From the NCBI GenBank assembly GCA_944548615.1, contig OX155955.1, positions 15,285,818-15,349,817 of the forward strand: 64,000 bases of DNA, given 5' to 3'. The first letter of the stretch is position 1; each line of letters begins with the position of its first letter. This DNA is from Micropterix aruncella (taxonomy: Eukaryota; Arthropoda; Insecta; Lepidoptera; Micropterigidae). Below the pieces are notes generated by a model. The model did no database searches and was not told where the DNA came from. It was given only the letters and a program-made list of their open reading frames with translations. The position numbers and the translations under genes were made by a program. Positions 43,353 through 54,349 of this stretch are shown here, piece after piece.

Positions 43353-44189
43353 AAAAGGTTGATGGTAATGATATGTTATGCTATCAGAAGTATCTGGGCT
43401 ACGTGGGACGCTCACGGTGGTTTTGAATTTTTTAACCGCCGTGGGAGTCGCTCCTGTCTTCATAGAGTTGGAAGAGAATTTTGTAAATGTTTATTAGGAT
43501 TTGGGTAAAAGTCTCACTTCACACTCAAACAAAATACTCCACTTCAGATATTCTTCGGCAAGTTACGTTACTATTTCCGAAGGCTGTGAAGGATTCGTTG
43601 TGGACAATTGGTCTTGTCATTAATCCTGCAACCCTATTACGAATCGTTTTGAACGGCATTACGAAATACAACAAACGCTCTCTCGTTTTACCCTTGCTGT
43701 TCAAATCATAGACTACAAAAACTCGATCTATCGCGTGTTCGGTCTTTATATTCTGTCAAACAGTGGCTATTAACTATTCGCTGAATTTCGGAACAATAAC
43801 TTTAAAGAGTGAGGTTTTATTTTTAACAAATGTTTTTCTTGGACGAATGATATTGAATAACCAGTAAATATTACGGATTTGTAATTATTTCAAATCCCAT
43901 CAAGAAAGAAACCTCCTCGACCTTACAGGAATACGGTCTTTAGTTACATTTGTAATAAGGGGCAAAGAAGCATCAATTCCTTTTGATTATATTTGTAACC
44001 AGAGGTAAGCAACTGGTTATTTAAAGAAATTTTAACTAAACCAGTCTTCAATTTAATCCGGAATCGTATATTGTGTATTAATCAAATGAGGCGTATTGGC
44101 ATGGAACTTTTTCAATGTATAGCCAGCAAGCTACGATACCTAAGAGACGTCGAAATTGTAAATTCACCATATCAAGACATCAGTAAATA
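43353..44189. other. Unassigned region
   Basis: The 74-codon frame 43487-43711 is not recognised. A small hairpin (ACGGTGGTT / AACCGCCGT) is near 43412-43440. Confidence 0.3.
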
Positions 44190-44201
44190 CACGTCTCTAT
44201 A

Positions 44202-44817
44202 TAAAATCGAAGACTATCGCGGTTGTTTGACATTATAAATAGGATAGAAAACGAATTTACCGCGTGAAATTTGTAGCACCCGACGTTTCGGTGACGTTGC
44301 AGCCGCCGTTGTCCAGGGTAGACTGAAGAGCTCTCAATCCGTTGTTTTGCGGGTAGGCCGCGTACCGATTCGGTGGTGGGGGGCCGGGCTCGGAGCGCGG
44401 GAATTTTGAAAAATCCGTCTTGCACACAACACTCACTGTATCCTGTTTTACGTCTTTGCGTTCGGCGTTCGGCGGCGGGAACATTTTAAGAAGAGGGTTC
44501 CACGTAGAAGAGAGTTTGTAACCGTCGTCTCTGTTAAAGTTCGGGGTTCTCCTTATTTCAATGGCTTCCCGGATCATGCGAGGAAAGTAGAATTGTTCTT
44601 TGGATAGCACAATGGGATTTTGAAACTGCATCCAGTGGTTACTTTCGCTATCCAATATATGTTCGCAGATCGCCGATTTTTCTCGCTGAACGTTTTTAAC
44701 AGCTTTGATGTGTTCTGACAGTCGCGTGGCTATGGGTCGTTTCGTTTGTCCAACGTAGGCTAGACCGGTCGTCTGCTACAAATTTCACGCGGTAAATTCG
44801 TTTTCTATCCTATTTAT
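44202..44817 (-). mobile_element. Penelope-like element insertion with 12-bp target duplication
   Basis: CACGTCTCTATA lies at 44190-44201 and 44818-44829. About 44 bp at the two ends are perfect inverted copies (44236-44279 and 44774-44817; ATAAATAGGATAGAAAACGA...). Between them lies the C-terminal ORF with its GIY-YIG region. Missing RT sequence shows 5' truncation, and the inverted end at the 5' side is a common Penelope-like structure. Confidence 0.88.
44257..44772 (-). pseudogene. Penelope-like element GIY-YIG endonuclease C-terminal fragment
   Basis: It is open for 172 codons on the minus strand. It begins with TTGLAYVGQTKRPIATRLSE then HIKAVKNV, the second half of the GIY-YIG endonuclease fold (YVG, conserved Arg and Glu region). 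It continues through CEHILDSESNHWMQF and REAIEIRRTPNFNRD to a proline-rich end near PGPPPPNRY. In Penelope-like elements this domain follows the reverse transcriptase; here RT and the GIY motif itself are cut off by 5' truncation. The frame is intact, so the insertion is young, but it cannot be mobile. Confidence 0.8.
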
Positions 44818-44829
44818 CACGTCTCTATA

Positions 44830-47009
44830 CTCTCCAGCCTCTGGCTAACTGCTAATGCCAACACATTATGTATTATTAAACGTGTAGAGGTAGTAAAACT
44901 GGGTTTAGTTACTGCCAATAACAAACTTTCATGCCCCCGTTATATCGCTTAGGGCAATAAGACACAAGTAGCGTCGTTACGGGGCGAAAATAAGAAGGTG
45001 AGTTCATGTAATATTAATCAGAACACGCCGAAAACACCCCCGGGCTGATATTCAATGAAGTTTATCGCAGGTTAAACACATACGTAACGTAACAGCCCTT
45101 TCAGACAGTAAGGGTTACTTTATAAAAGTAGGCGGCTTTAGATTGGTGTTTTTATGAACGAAACAACGGCAGATTCTAGACCAGTTGCGTAACTAAAAAA
45201 TAAGGACCCGGTGCAAAATTGAACAAAAAACCCCTCCCCCTACTTATTTACATTCATTATGATATATAGGATGTAATAACTATATACTGTATACATCACA
45301 TATTTATATTGTAGCTACATTAAAAAACGGCGTTTAAATGTTTATAACCACGGAGACTTTGTTTACTTTCTACGTTTCGGTGATCTCTGCTGAGATCGTG
45401 AGAACTGCTGAGATGTATGCAATACAGGATCAGCTTATTACTTTAACCCAATTACTTGTAAAGTGGCCCTCGACGTGTTATACCTTCTAAAAACTCTCCA
45501 CCTCTATATGTCAACTCGTGGGAAAATATCGCCCATTTTGGAAATGACTGGTTTAGTCAATATACTCGTATTATATTAGGTTCCACAAGCGAAAGCAATT
45601 CATTGTGTATCAATATCAATGAAGTCAAATTAAATTGTTTGATTTTACTTGTTGCTTGACTGATAGAGCGCAACGATATATCCACTACAAATATTAGGTT
45701 ACATAGAAGAAACAGTATTTAGTTGTTGTGGGCCTCGTTTTATTTTTACATACATATATTGCGGAGGTAATGCTAATTGGGTAATACTGACACTTTATTG
45801 CTAATTTAGTCTATGAATAAGGCAATATTCGGCTGCTACGGATCAAACAAACAAAGTGAAGTACTGCTACGGAAGTAAGTAATCAAAACTTCTCTTTACA
45901 TATCCGAAAAGAACCAATTTATTTAATAGGGGAAAGGGATAAGGGACAACACAGGCCATTAAAAATAGGTTGAAGACAAAAAAAAATACTTTCTGATACC
46001 TTCACGTTGAAAATTATATATGAAAATTATTTAAGAAGTTATATAAGAAGCAAAGCTTTGAATAGCCGGGATGGAGTAGTATGCTGAAGACGTGGTGTTC
46101 CGAGTAGCTTGCGTAGATTACCAGGACCCAAAAGCTATGTTACATTAGTCAATATAGACAATAATCAATGGTATTTTAGTCATCCAAAACAGCAAATAAA
46201 GTTGGATATATCATTATCATAATTGTTTGAAACACAATAATCAAAATATAAACGTAACAAAAATATATTTTTTTAAAGTAAAAAAAATGAAAAGCCTAAA
46301 ACTAATGCAAGGAATATCAGTAAAAATAATTCTGACTTCTGTAACAAAATTATGCTGACTCCTGTAAACGATGATATGGGACACTTACCAATAAAATATT
46401 ATTAATATAATCTTCAAACTATCTGCCAAACTCTTATTCATGGTATTGAGTATGTTGACAATTTGTAGCACTCCTGGGGTTGTTCATTGTAATTGTAATC
46501 AATTGGAATTAATTTTAATAACCAATTGAAATCGAAGCAGTCTCAGAACAACTAACTGTTAAACTAACAATTGACGCCATGTTGATTACCGGAAAATGTA
46601 ACTGGCAATCGATGCCTGGTATTTTGGACTCAAGTTCGGCACTTTTTTGTTACATTTCGATTCGATCCCATTTCGATGCATTTAGAAAGTGAGGTCGGAG
46701 GTGATTACTCCAGGTGAATTTATGGCCTGCGGAATCCCTCGCTAGTTTGGCTCTGCTATGAGAAGCGGACGTCCGAATGGACCTTGGCCTCGTGTGGCAT
46801 CAAGGCTGTGCGACAGTTTCACTCACAAAGCCCATCGCTTCGTCAAGGATCAAAGAACATTTTCTTTTATTACGTCTGCTATTAAATAAAAGATCGTGAT
46901 GCGCGAAAGCATTAGGATCAGTATTGTCACGTGGTGCTTAAATAGGTAGACACAAACTCTCAAAACGAAGATGTGGGACAGTAGATATAGTCCACTAGTA
47001 CGATATACA
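44830..47009. other. Long region without recognisable genes
   Basis: AT-rich and mostly free of long frames. No repeat partners were noticed. Host intergenic or intronic DNA is likely. Confidence 0.3.
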
Positions 47010-47236
47010 CACAGTACCTTCTCTTATAACAAATTTGAAATCGAAGCGAATAACGCCACGAGTCCTAGCGGCTCACATATGACGCCGACTCAGATAATCC
47101 AACGATCGAAATATTTGAAAACCTCCACTTCCCCCCTCCCCCCTACGTAACGCCTATGCTCACTTCCCTCTCACCCTATCTCCTCATCGCCCTGTCGCTC
47201 AAGACTGCGCTTACTGTTCTAATTCGTTATACTGTA
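47010..47236 (+). mobile_element. Family J MITE, copy 3
   Basis: It matches 37503-37727 (CTTCTCTTATAACAAATTTG, GAAATCGAAGCGAAT, GCTCACTTCCCTC) and ends TTATACTGT. It is diverged, and its open frame (47156-47395) is not a gene. Confidence 0.65.
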
Positions 47237-47344
47237 TCATTGGGATGGTTTGACTCTTACTTGAAGAGGCGTTTGCAACTTGTCCAAGTTTCTTATGGTA
47301 AATCAGACATGCCCGACCTTATTGCAGGCATCCTAAAAGGAGCA

Positions 47345-48125
47345 TTTGTGGTTTCCGACGACAACGGGCGGACCCGTCACCCCGGGAAATTTTAACGATG
47401 ATGATCATTATATCTCCCGTGAGGTGAGCGTAGAACACTTTGTGGACGATACAAATCTAGCGTCCAGCATAAACCACGAACCCGCCAGAGGTCAACGCTT
47501 TACGGCGAGGCACTAGGAAGGTAACTCAGTGGGGCACCTCGCCTCCTGGCTACCAGGCTTTTGGTTAGGATACCCCCCCCCCCCCCCCCGTCTAGAATTA
47601 ACCTTCAGGATACCTCCCTCCTCCCGACTGGTCACAGGACCGATGTCGCTTACGCGGCCTCTACCTGTACTATTTCAGCAATAATTCAATAAGAATGTAT
47701 CACGGACCTGGGCGTCCTTTGCCCGTCATACCATTCGCGATCGGGTGTCCAAGTGTCGTTTCAATAATGGTATGACAACAGGTCAAAATCCACCACGCTG
47801 CTTTGCAGACAATATATTTCCATAGTCTCCAGACTCCTTCAGCAACTAGTCAGAGTGCACAGCCGATTGGCGTCGCTGAACGGTGCGCAAACCGTCCATT
47901 GGCGCCGGGAGGCAATCCCACCAGGAGAAACCGATCAACCAGCTGTGAGGTCTGAGAGGCGAGAGTCTTATCCAGGGCAGCCTTCCACGCGAGGAAGCTT
48001 CTGAATAGGAGCTGAATCGTGAGTTGAGCCGATCCGAGTACAAAATGGATCTTGTAATCCATTTTGTACTCGGATCGCCCAAGCTGCACGAAACCATTCG
48101 CTACCATTCACCATTCACATATCAT
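47345..48125 (+). repeat. Family B repeat with poly-C run and a perfect terminal hairpin
   Basis: It starts at CGACGACAACGGGCGGACCC. A run of about 19 C (47574-47592) is flanked by duplicated AGGATACC. Near the far end CGATCCGAGTACAAAATGGAT (48030-48050) and its exact complement (48057-48077) form a 21-bp stem around six bases. It shares its end with the subfamily at 33985-34695. Confidence 0.75.
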
Positions 48126-48139
48126 ACCAGCCAACTAGA

Positions 48140-48805
48140 GCTGTCAACTACAACGGGCGTGCCCGTCACATCAGGAAGTTTTAACGAAATTTATCGTCGT
48201 GTCTCCCGTGAGGTAAGCGCAGAAGACTTAGGACAAAACAATCCATCGTCAAGCTCCGCCACATGCCCGTAAGAGGTCAACGCCTTATCCACGAGATAGC
48301 CGGGTATGTTACCCAGCGGGCCGACACTCGCACCCTTACTTCCAGTTGCGACCAGATTACTCCGGTCTCCCGACTGGTTACGAGTTCGAGGTCGCTTGCG
48401 CGGTCCCCTCCCTTACGTAGCGTTGAAACGGTGTCAACCGAATCTATCGCGGAACACGGCATCCTTTGCTTGGCTGTTTACCAGGAATCAAATAGCCAAT
48501 GGTCGTTTCAAGAGCAGTCGCCATAAGGTCAACAACCACCACCGCTCTGTAGGAAACAGTACTGTTTCCAGACTCCTCCGACTATTGGTCAGAATGCACA
48601 ATCGATTGGCTTACGCCGCACGGTGCGCAACCGTCCAGGAGCGCCAGAAGTATGACTCCTGGGGGAACTAGCCCTCAGGCCAGAGTCCTACCCGGGCTCG
48701 CACTTAATGCGTGAAGGCCGCCGGATGGGTGTTGTCCCGTGAGTGTGACCGACCATGAACAAATGGGTCTTCGTTGCTAACTCAGCAAGGGCCCATTAGC
48801 TCCCA
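48140..48805 (+). repeat. Family B repeat, full-length copy
   Basis: It spans from GAGCTGTCAACTACAACGGG to CCATTAGCTCCC and contains the hairpin ACGGGC-GT-GCCCGT (48153-48166). Flanks ATACCAGCCAA and ACACCAGTCAA may be a decayed target duplication. The 121-codon frame 48306-48671 resembles no protein family. Confidence 0.8.
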
Positions 48806-48943
48806 ACCACACCAGTCAATGTGTGAAAATATATATCATAACAAGAATCATTTTATTAATGAGGTACGGGACCCTCGGCGCGCGAGCGCGGCGCTCTTAT
48901 TTGTCCAGATTTTATATTAATTTATCTCTTTCGTCCATTGCAG

Positions 48944-49087
48944 ATCCCAAAATGAGATTCGTGACATAAGATCCGATGGATTTCAAAGCGTGAGTTTTCC
49001 GATCGAGTGCCATCAGCGAAAAGGCCTGTGATGACGCGGCTGGAGCGGCACTCCTCAAAGCTCACAAGCGTAAGGACTCGATGAACG
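48944..49087 (+). other. 5' UTR part of the host exon with three small uORFs
   Basis: A strong acceptor (TTATCTCTTTCGTCCATTGCAG) ends at 48943, so an upstream noncoding exon is implied. Short ORFs lie at 48951-48968 (5 codons), 48976-48993 (5 codons) and 49031-49084 (17 codons). The last is in frame with the main start and stops three bases before it. Such leaders usually reduce translation. Confidence 0.6.
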
Positions 49088-49271
49088 ATGGGCGGCGGAC
49101 GGGTGATGACTGGTGACTTTCGCCGATTGGCCACTCTAGTGATGTGCCTGATGACGCTGGTGCGATGCGGAGAAACTACCAAACAGCGGAAGTACACCAT
49201 CGAGGAGCTGCTCACGATGAGCTTCCCCACTAAGTACTCCGGGGACCTGGACATGGACCCCTGCAAAGCCG
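49088..49271 (+). CDS. First coding exon of a secreted protease, probably tolloid/BMP1-like
   Basis: ATG at 49088 is preceded in frame by TGA at 49082, so translation starts in this exon; Met7 (49106) is an alternative start. Residues about 13-26 (LATLVMCLMTLVRC) form a hydrophobic signal-peptide core. After it come KYTIEELLTMSFPTKYSGDL and the end DMDPCKAG. A DPCKA motif in the first exon, just after a short leader, is characteristic of tolloid/tolkin/BMP1 astacin-family proteases, which activate BMP-type ligands outside the cell. The exon ends at 49271 with G-GTAAGA, a phase-1 donor inside the Gly codon. The catalytic astacin, CUB and EGF domains are not in this window, so the identity rests on a short segment. 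It is the only credible host coding sequence seen. Confidence 0.6.
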
Positions 49272-49494
49272 GTAAGAACATTTAATCAAAGCGATATACA
49301 AATATTTAAATCCATAATAATTTTATTAGTATAAATGTATTCAAGTCATATGAACATTCATAGCATAAGCATAGCATTTTTATATCGTAAGTATAACTAA
49401 CCGTAAGAAAATATTAGAATATACGATTAAAATTAACAAGTAAATATATTAAAAAGTATTAAAAACACGACTGCCGTTATAGAAAGTGTTCGCT
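49272..49494. other. Start of the intron after the host exon
   Basis: AT-rich with no other signal. No later exon of the same gene was recognised up to 64000. Confidence 0.4.
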
Positions 49495-50705
49495 TAAATC
49501 GTGTTTAGGTCACATAAATATATCGTGTTTAGGGTCAAATGAAAGGTCAGATTGAGTACATTCCAAAAGTATACATCTGTCTACATGGATAAATACATAA
49601 ACCACAAATATTTCATTAAAAATCCGTAATAAAATTAATCATAAATGCAATAGTTCTATTGTATTTATAACTAGCCGACCCGTGCCCACTTAGTTGGGCG
49701 GTAAAACTTTTTACTTGTGATGAAATTATGAGTGTGGTTTGGTGAGTACTGAGTGCTATGATTTATTTACTGACTGCCAGAATAAGGGTTATATTTTTAC
49801 TGCATATGTATGTATGTATTTGCATGCCAATTTGACTATATTACCGTTATTTGTGAGTGTCATCTTGTGAGTGTCTTAGGTGTGAGTGTCTTATCTCTTT
49901 AACCATTTATGCAGTAACAGTTAAATTAAATGCAGTAAAAGAGAAAAGTCTTTTGTTTTAAACACTTGAGACCATAAATTTACTTATTTTGATATGAATT
50001 CATAATTGTTGATTATATGACCAATAAACATGAATGAAATTATTTTTTTAATGTAAAAAACTCTTTTTTGTGACTTAAATATAAAATGTAGACATATGCT
50101 ATTGCTGACTTTTTTGTAGGCATTATAATTCAAGCTCTACAACTTTTCTCTAGAACTTAATCATATATCTCTCATCGTTAAAGCAGCCTTAGTTAGAAAC
50201 AGCCTTAGTTTTTTCCGACTTACTTTGGAAATCCGACTACCACGAAAAAGTCTTTTCATTTTTCGGATTAATATATAGCCTATGACACTCACAAATAACG
50301 TGGCTTTATATTGGTAGAAGAATTTTCAAAATCGGCTCAGTAGATCCAGAGATTACTTCCTACAAACTTTACCTCTTTATAATATTAGTATAGATTAATT
50401 TTATTACGGATTTTTAATGAAATATTTGTGGTTTATGTATTTATCCATGTAGACAGATGTATATTTCCGGAATGTACTAAATCCGACCTTTCATTTGACC
50501 CTAAACATGATATATTTATGTTAATATATTAACATTCGGACATTTAGACAACTACTTACTTGATATTTGAACAGTTAAGTTACCGGGTTGTGACAATCGG
50601 GATGACATAGCTATTTTAACAATTAGAATTTATGGTGTAATAAACAAACGGAAAACATACATAGATGAATCCTGAACACATTACACCCCTTTTTTGTTGG
50701 GGAGC
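49495..50705. repeat. Family A foldback element, copy 3
   Basis: Arms 49505-49638 and 50395-50530 are near-perfect inverted copies (e.g. CCGTAATAAAATTA / TAATTTTATTACGG). The short spacer 49641-49668 is itself a hairpin (ATAAATGCAATAG / CTATTGTATTTAT). A Helitron occupies the centre. The right arm continues through the TACCGGGTTGTGACAATCGG block, where the TA (50581-50582) is the empty pogo target. Confidence 0.8.
49671..50394 (-). mobile_element. Helitron, ~740-bp family, copy 3
   Basis: The minus strand starts TCTATACTAATATTATAAAG after A and ends with the GCCCAACTAAGTGGGC hairpin, ACGGGTCGG and CTAG before T. It is inserted exactly in the spacer of the family-A foldback. Confidence 0.92.
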
Positions 50706-50774
50706 CGTATGAAAAGTCAGCTGCCCTTGCCGGCTTCACACGGGACGAGTTTTAAATTTATTTTTTGGGATGAA

Positions 50775-50813
50775 TTTAATGAATGAATGAATGAATAAAT
50801 GAATGAATGAATG
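50775..50813. repeat. GAAT microsatellite
   Basis: Repeats of GAAT/AATGA adjoin the poly-A end of the LINE on the minus strand, so they may have arisen from its tail. Confidence 0.8.
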
Positions 50814-51650
50814 ATTTTTTTTATTGCACAATAAAAATAAGGTACAATAGCGGACTTATTACTACATTACAATATCTTCCAGTCAACCAACATGCTGGTG
50901 TGAAAAGAAGAGTAGGCAAAAAATTATAGCTTAAAATTAAATTTTAAATTATAACTTATAATATACATTGTGTGTGTATCTAAAGTAAAAAGTAAATAAA
51001 TAAATATTTTTTTGAGTTGGACATATTACATGTATACATACATAATTTAATATATTAACAAATAAATAAATAAATAAATAAATAAGTAAATAAATAAACT
51101 GCCAAAATAAGGTAAGGAAAGGGAGGGGATAACGGAACGGTTAGAATGTATAGTTCATTTATTGTGAAAGGAAGTGCTTTTTCAATGATTGCTTAAAGGT
51201 GAACAGCGATCTAGCGCCTCTAATAGTTGAAGGAAGCTGATTCCACAGTCGATCTGCATGTACGGAGTAGCAGGAAAAAAATGGTATTGTGTTTTGGGAT
51301 ACGTAGGATATTATTCTGACTTGAACGAAGTGGGAGACCATGACTTCCTAACCCGGTAACAGCCTCGTTGATGTAGGAGGGAGATGTAGGATTGTGTTGG
51401 ACATTATATATATAGAAGTGAAAGGATATGCAAATTTCTCCGGTCCCGTATAAGAAGCCATTGCAATTTTTCTCGGTACTCGGAAACATGGTCATACTTC
51501 CTCAGATTGAATATGTACCTTCTGCAAACGTTCTGTAGGCGCTCAAGTTTATCCAGTCTGTTTTCGGTGAGATCCAAATGCTTACGGGAAGGAGTCTCTG
51601 CAACTCCGAAGGCTATGAAAGCCATTATAATTTAGGATGTCGAAGACAAT
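50814..51650 (-). pseudogene. LINE-5: non-LTR retrotransposon C-terminal part and 3' UTR
   Basis: The minus strand gives LDKLERLQNVCRRYIFNLRK, then HVSEYREKLQWLLIRDRRNL, GLPLRSSQNNILRIP, and SVHADRLWNQLPSTIRGARS with LFTFKQSLKKHFL. This order is a typical LINE C-terminus after the RT. Frames 51404-51625, 51220-51495 and 51159-51341 show at least two frameshifts. The 3' UTR includes AATA repeats (51061-51100) and ends at 50814 in an A-run. It is dead and 5'-truncated. Confidence 0.8.
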
Positions 51651-52044
51651 TTTGTTAAGTTCCTGGTGAAAACTTCATAATCTAATTAATGAATTCGATA
51701 AAAATACTGCTTGGAGTGCAAAAAAAATATTTAGCATGGTATTTTGTCTTAACATTGGCAATATTCCAATAAATTTATCGATTTCCCAGTGGATATTTTA
51801 TAAAATGTCTCTGTATACTATATTGACCGTCTTACCTTCTAATGCCAACATGTAAAGATTACATCTTTAGCGCATTGCTGCACAGGCTTTCAACACCAAT
51901 AACTCCTAAACCAGTGATGAAAGACTGATGGAAGAATGATAGAGGCCACATACTGGAAGTATGTACTCTATCGCCATTAGATGCCTGTGCTAACCAAATA
52001 GAAGCATTTTTGTAAGTAATATTAGGTTGCTATGACAAATACTT
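51651..52044. other. Unassigned region
   Basis: I see no coding or repeat signal. Confidence 0.3.
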
Positions 52045-52177
52045 TTTATTTAATTCCCCGGGAAAGGGAAAGTATTGTGAACGCGTAAAAAAATTGAGAT
52101 ACAGGCGGGTATATACATTTTGACCCCTCCCGAGACGATTAAGACCGTTTCCAGGCTGTCTGCGAGTCTGTGTATGT

Positions 52178-52216
<39 letters not shown>

Positions 52217-52440
52217 CTGTGTGTGCGTGTGTCTCCCTCAACGATACGACCAAACCCTTCATCCGATTGAGCTGAAATTTGGCTTGCAGGCATCATTTGG
52301 TCATAGCAAGAGTTGAAAAGATTGTGGTTGAAATCGGACCACCAGGAAGCGCACTAGTCATATTTCGATCTCGAAATATTGGGCTTAACGTGAAACGTGA
52401 AAAGTTGCGTCTAAACAGTGAAAAATATAATACTTTCCAA
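52045..52440 (+). repeat. Family C GT-repeat-associated interspersed repeat
   Basis: It begins GGGAAAGTATTGTGAACGCG. A GT run (52180-52212) follows, then CATCCGATTGAGCTGAAATT, TTGGCTTGCAGGC and ATTTGGTCATAG. The end, AATACTTTCC, is the reverse of its start. Frames through it are not genes. Confidence 0.8.
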
Positions 52441-52467
52441 GAATTCGAAAGAAATGCCTTTATTTTA

Positions 52468-52665
52468 TGTGGTTTCCGAAATTAATTCATACAATCGACT
52501 ATCAGAAATTCAGATATTCGTATGTAGCAACAAGAAAAAACAGTAAATTTTCATGTTTAATTTTCCTGTGGTTTCCGAAAGTATTTCATAAAATCGACTA
52601 CCAGAGATTCGCATATTTCTATGTAGCAAATAAAAGAGTCAATTCTCATGTTTCATTTTTACTTA
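52468..52665 (+). repeat. Tandem duplication, 99-bp period
   Basis: Units at 52468 and 52567 both start TGTGGTTTCCGAAA and keep the same frame for 33 codons (WFPK...IDYQ...YVA). The frame-preserving period may be chance; no family is known. Confidence 0.75.
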
Positions 52666-52929
52666 CTTTTATATTTCGATTATAGCGTAAATTAGATTAG
52701 GTTATTTTATGAGTAAATAATAAATTGAATACATTTCTAAAAACTCATAATCAAAAGCAGTTGTGGTGTTATGGAAATGACTCGGAAATTGAATTTCCTT
52801 TGTACCATCAATGACACGACATTTATGCTGTTTTCGATTAGAAATGTATGCGTGATGTATTTTAGTACCCAAGTCCAAAAAAAGTAATGTGCGACATGTG
52901 ACTTTATGGCAGTTTTAAAATGATTGATT
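52666..52929. other. Unassigned region
   Basis: I see nothing recognisable. Confidence 0.3.
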
Positions 52930-53606
52930 TGTAACGGTTCTTAAGTACCGTTACATACGATCAACAAATGCATCGATTTCCAGTGAAATACACTAACACA
53001 ATTCAGCTATTATTTTGACTCGTCAGCAAAGAATCAGCAAGATGAAACAATACTTTTACTCGGAATATTTCGGATTGCATCATTTCCCGGCATATATAAA
53101 CCGGCGAAAAAGCAATCAAAGTATAATTCCTTGAGTGGTCATGTCTCCGAGATAGCGACGGCACACTTCGGTGTCCCGGATTCTTGGTCACTGATCATTC
53201 CTCGACTGATTACCTCCCCCAAGGTTGCGACGGCATACTCGGTACCCCTCTCACGAGGTCGCTCAACGAGTCCGGCTCCTTGGTTTCCTTTCCTTATCTT
53301 TCCCAGTCACGAAGGACCAGACTCGAGCCGTGCCCAGTACAAGACACTAGGAGCACAAATACAATCCTCATCCATATACCCTCGTAACTGCAGTCGCGCA
53401 TCAATAAACTCGCGACAACATAACCTATTCGGGAAGCGTTATAACTGGCAATATCAAACTTTCAATCGATTCAATAAATACCTTCTGCTTTACGCAAAAT
53501 CGCCTTTCAATACGGAGATAACTCGTAAGTTGATACCACCACCTCACACCGAACAACTTGGAGTCTAGTGAGGGGTGGTCCCTCACACTGGTGACCCCGA
53601 GGTGAC
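52930..53606 (+). mobile_element. LTR of a Ty3/gypsy-like retrotransposon plus primer-binding site
   Basis: The probable LTR runs from TGTAACGG (52930) to CA (53587). It contains a TATA box (TATATAAA, 53093), AATAAA at 53403 and 53473, and a GC-richer middle. One base later TGGTGACCCCGAGGTGAC (53589-53606) has the TGG start of a tRNA-primer site. No gag, pol or second LTR follows, so the rest is deleted. Frame 53131-53568 is LTR sequence, not a gene. Confidence 0.65.
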
Positions 53607-53984
53607 GTTGTCTCATTTAATTCTTTCAAAAATCTGCCCTTTCCGACTTCCCAAGACAAAAGTTTGAAATATATTGTTTGGAATGAGATTAATATGTTCG
53701 AAATCTTGTCCAAAACTTTGCATAGCTACACTAATTAGGACTTAGCTCCGCAAAAACAAGAACGTAAATTCAGACGCGGGAAAATAAACGGCCCAAAATT
53801 AATCTATCTCGCTCACAGACGATTTTCTCACTTGCCCATAAAATATGCGCGCACCACTAAATACATGTTAGTTCTTCTTTAAACTCTACGCAAACCTATA
53901 TTACAGTGATTTCTATATTATACAGTGATTGCCCTGCGTTATGCAGTGAGTAGTAAATAATTGAGTAATAGATCAACATCATCA
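53607..53984. other. Unassigned region
   Basis: No retrotransposon genes follow the primer site. ACAGTGATT recurs near 53905 and 53922. Confidence 0.3.
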
Positions 53985-54057
53985 CTATCAGCCGGTAGAC
54001 GTTCACCTACTTCCTGCGAACGTGGCAATGTCACACACCCACACACACCCTCTCACT

Positions 54058-54097
<40 letters not shown>

Positions 54098-54215
54098 CGC
54101 AGACATACTTCAGTCTGGAAATGACCCTAATAGTCTAAGGGGGTGTCAAAATGGATATTACCGTCTTCATCTCGATTTTTTTAGCCCGTTCACAATACTT
54201 TCCCTTGTTACAGGA
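53985..54215 (-). repeat. Family C CA-repeat-associated repeat
   Basis: A CA run (54060-54092), TTCAGTCTGGAAATGACCCT and the reversed end GTTCACAATACTTTCCC match 52045-52200 and 26880-27010. Confidence 0.75.
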
Positions 54216-54349
54216 TAGTGAAAATCAAAAACATTTGTGGTTTTGTGATTATTTGAATTCACAATTATAACAATTGACGGTTATTTTTAATTAATTTGTT
54301 CAGTTTTGGTACTGAATACATTGTATTTTCTCTTTGTCTTTATAATAAA

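Noticed and set aside
48306..48671. 121-codon plus frame
   Set aside because: Family-B sequence again; broken in sister copies.
53131..53568. 145-codon plus frame
   Set aside because: It coincides with an LTR (TATA box, polyadenylation signals, primer site after it).
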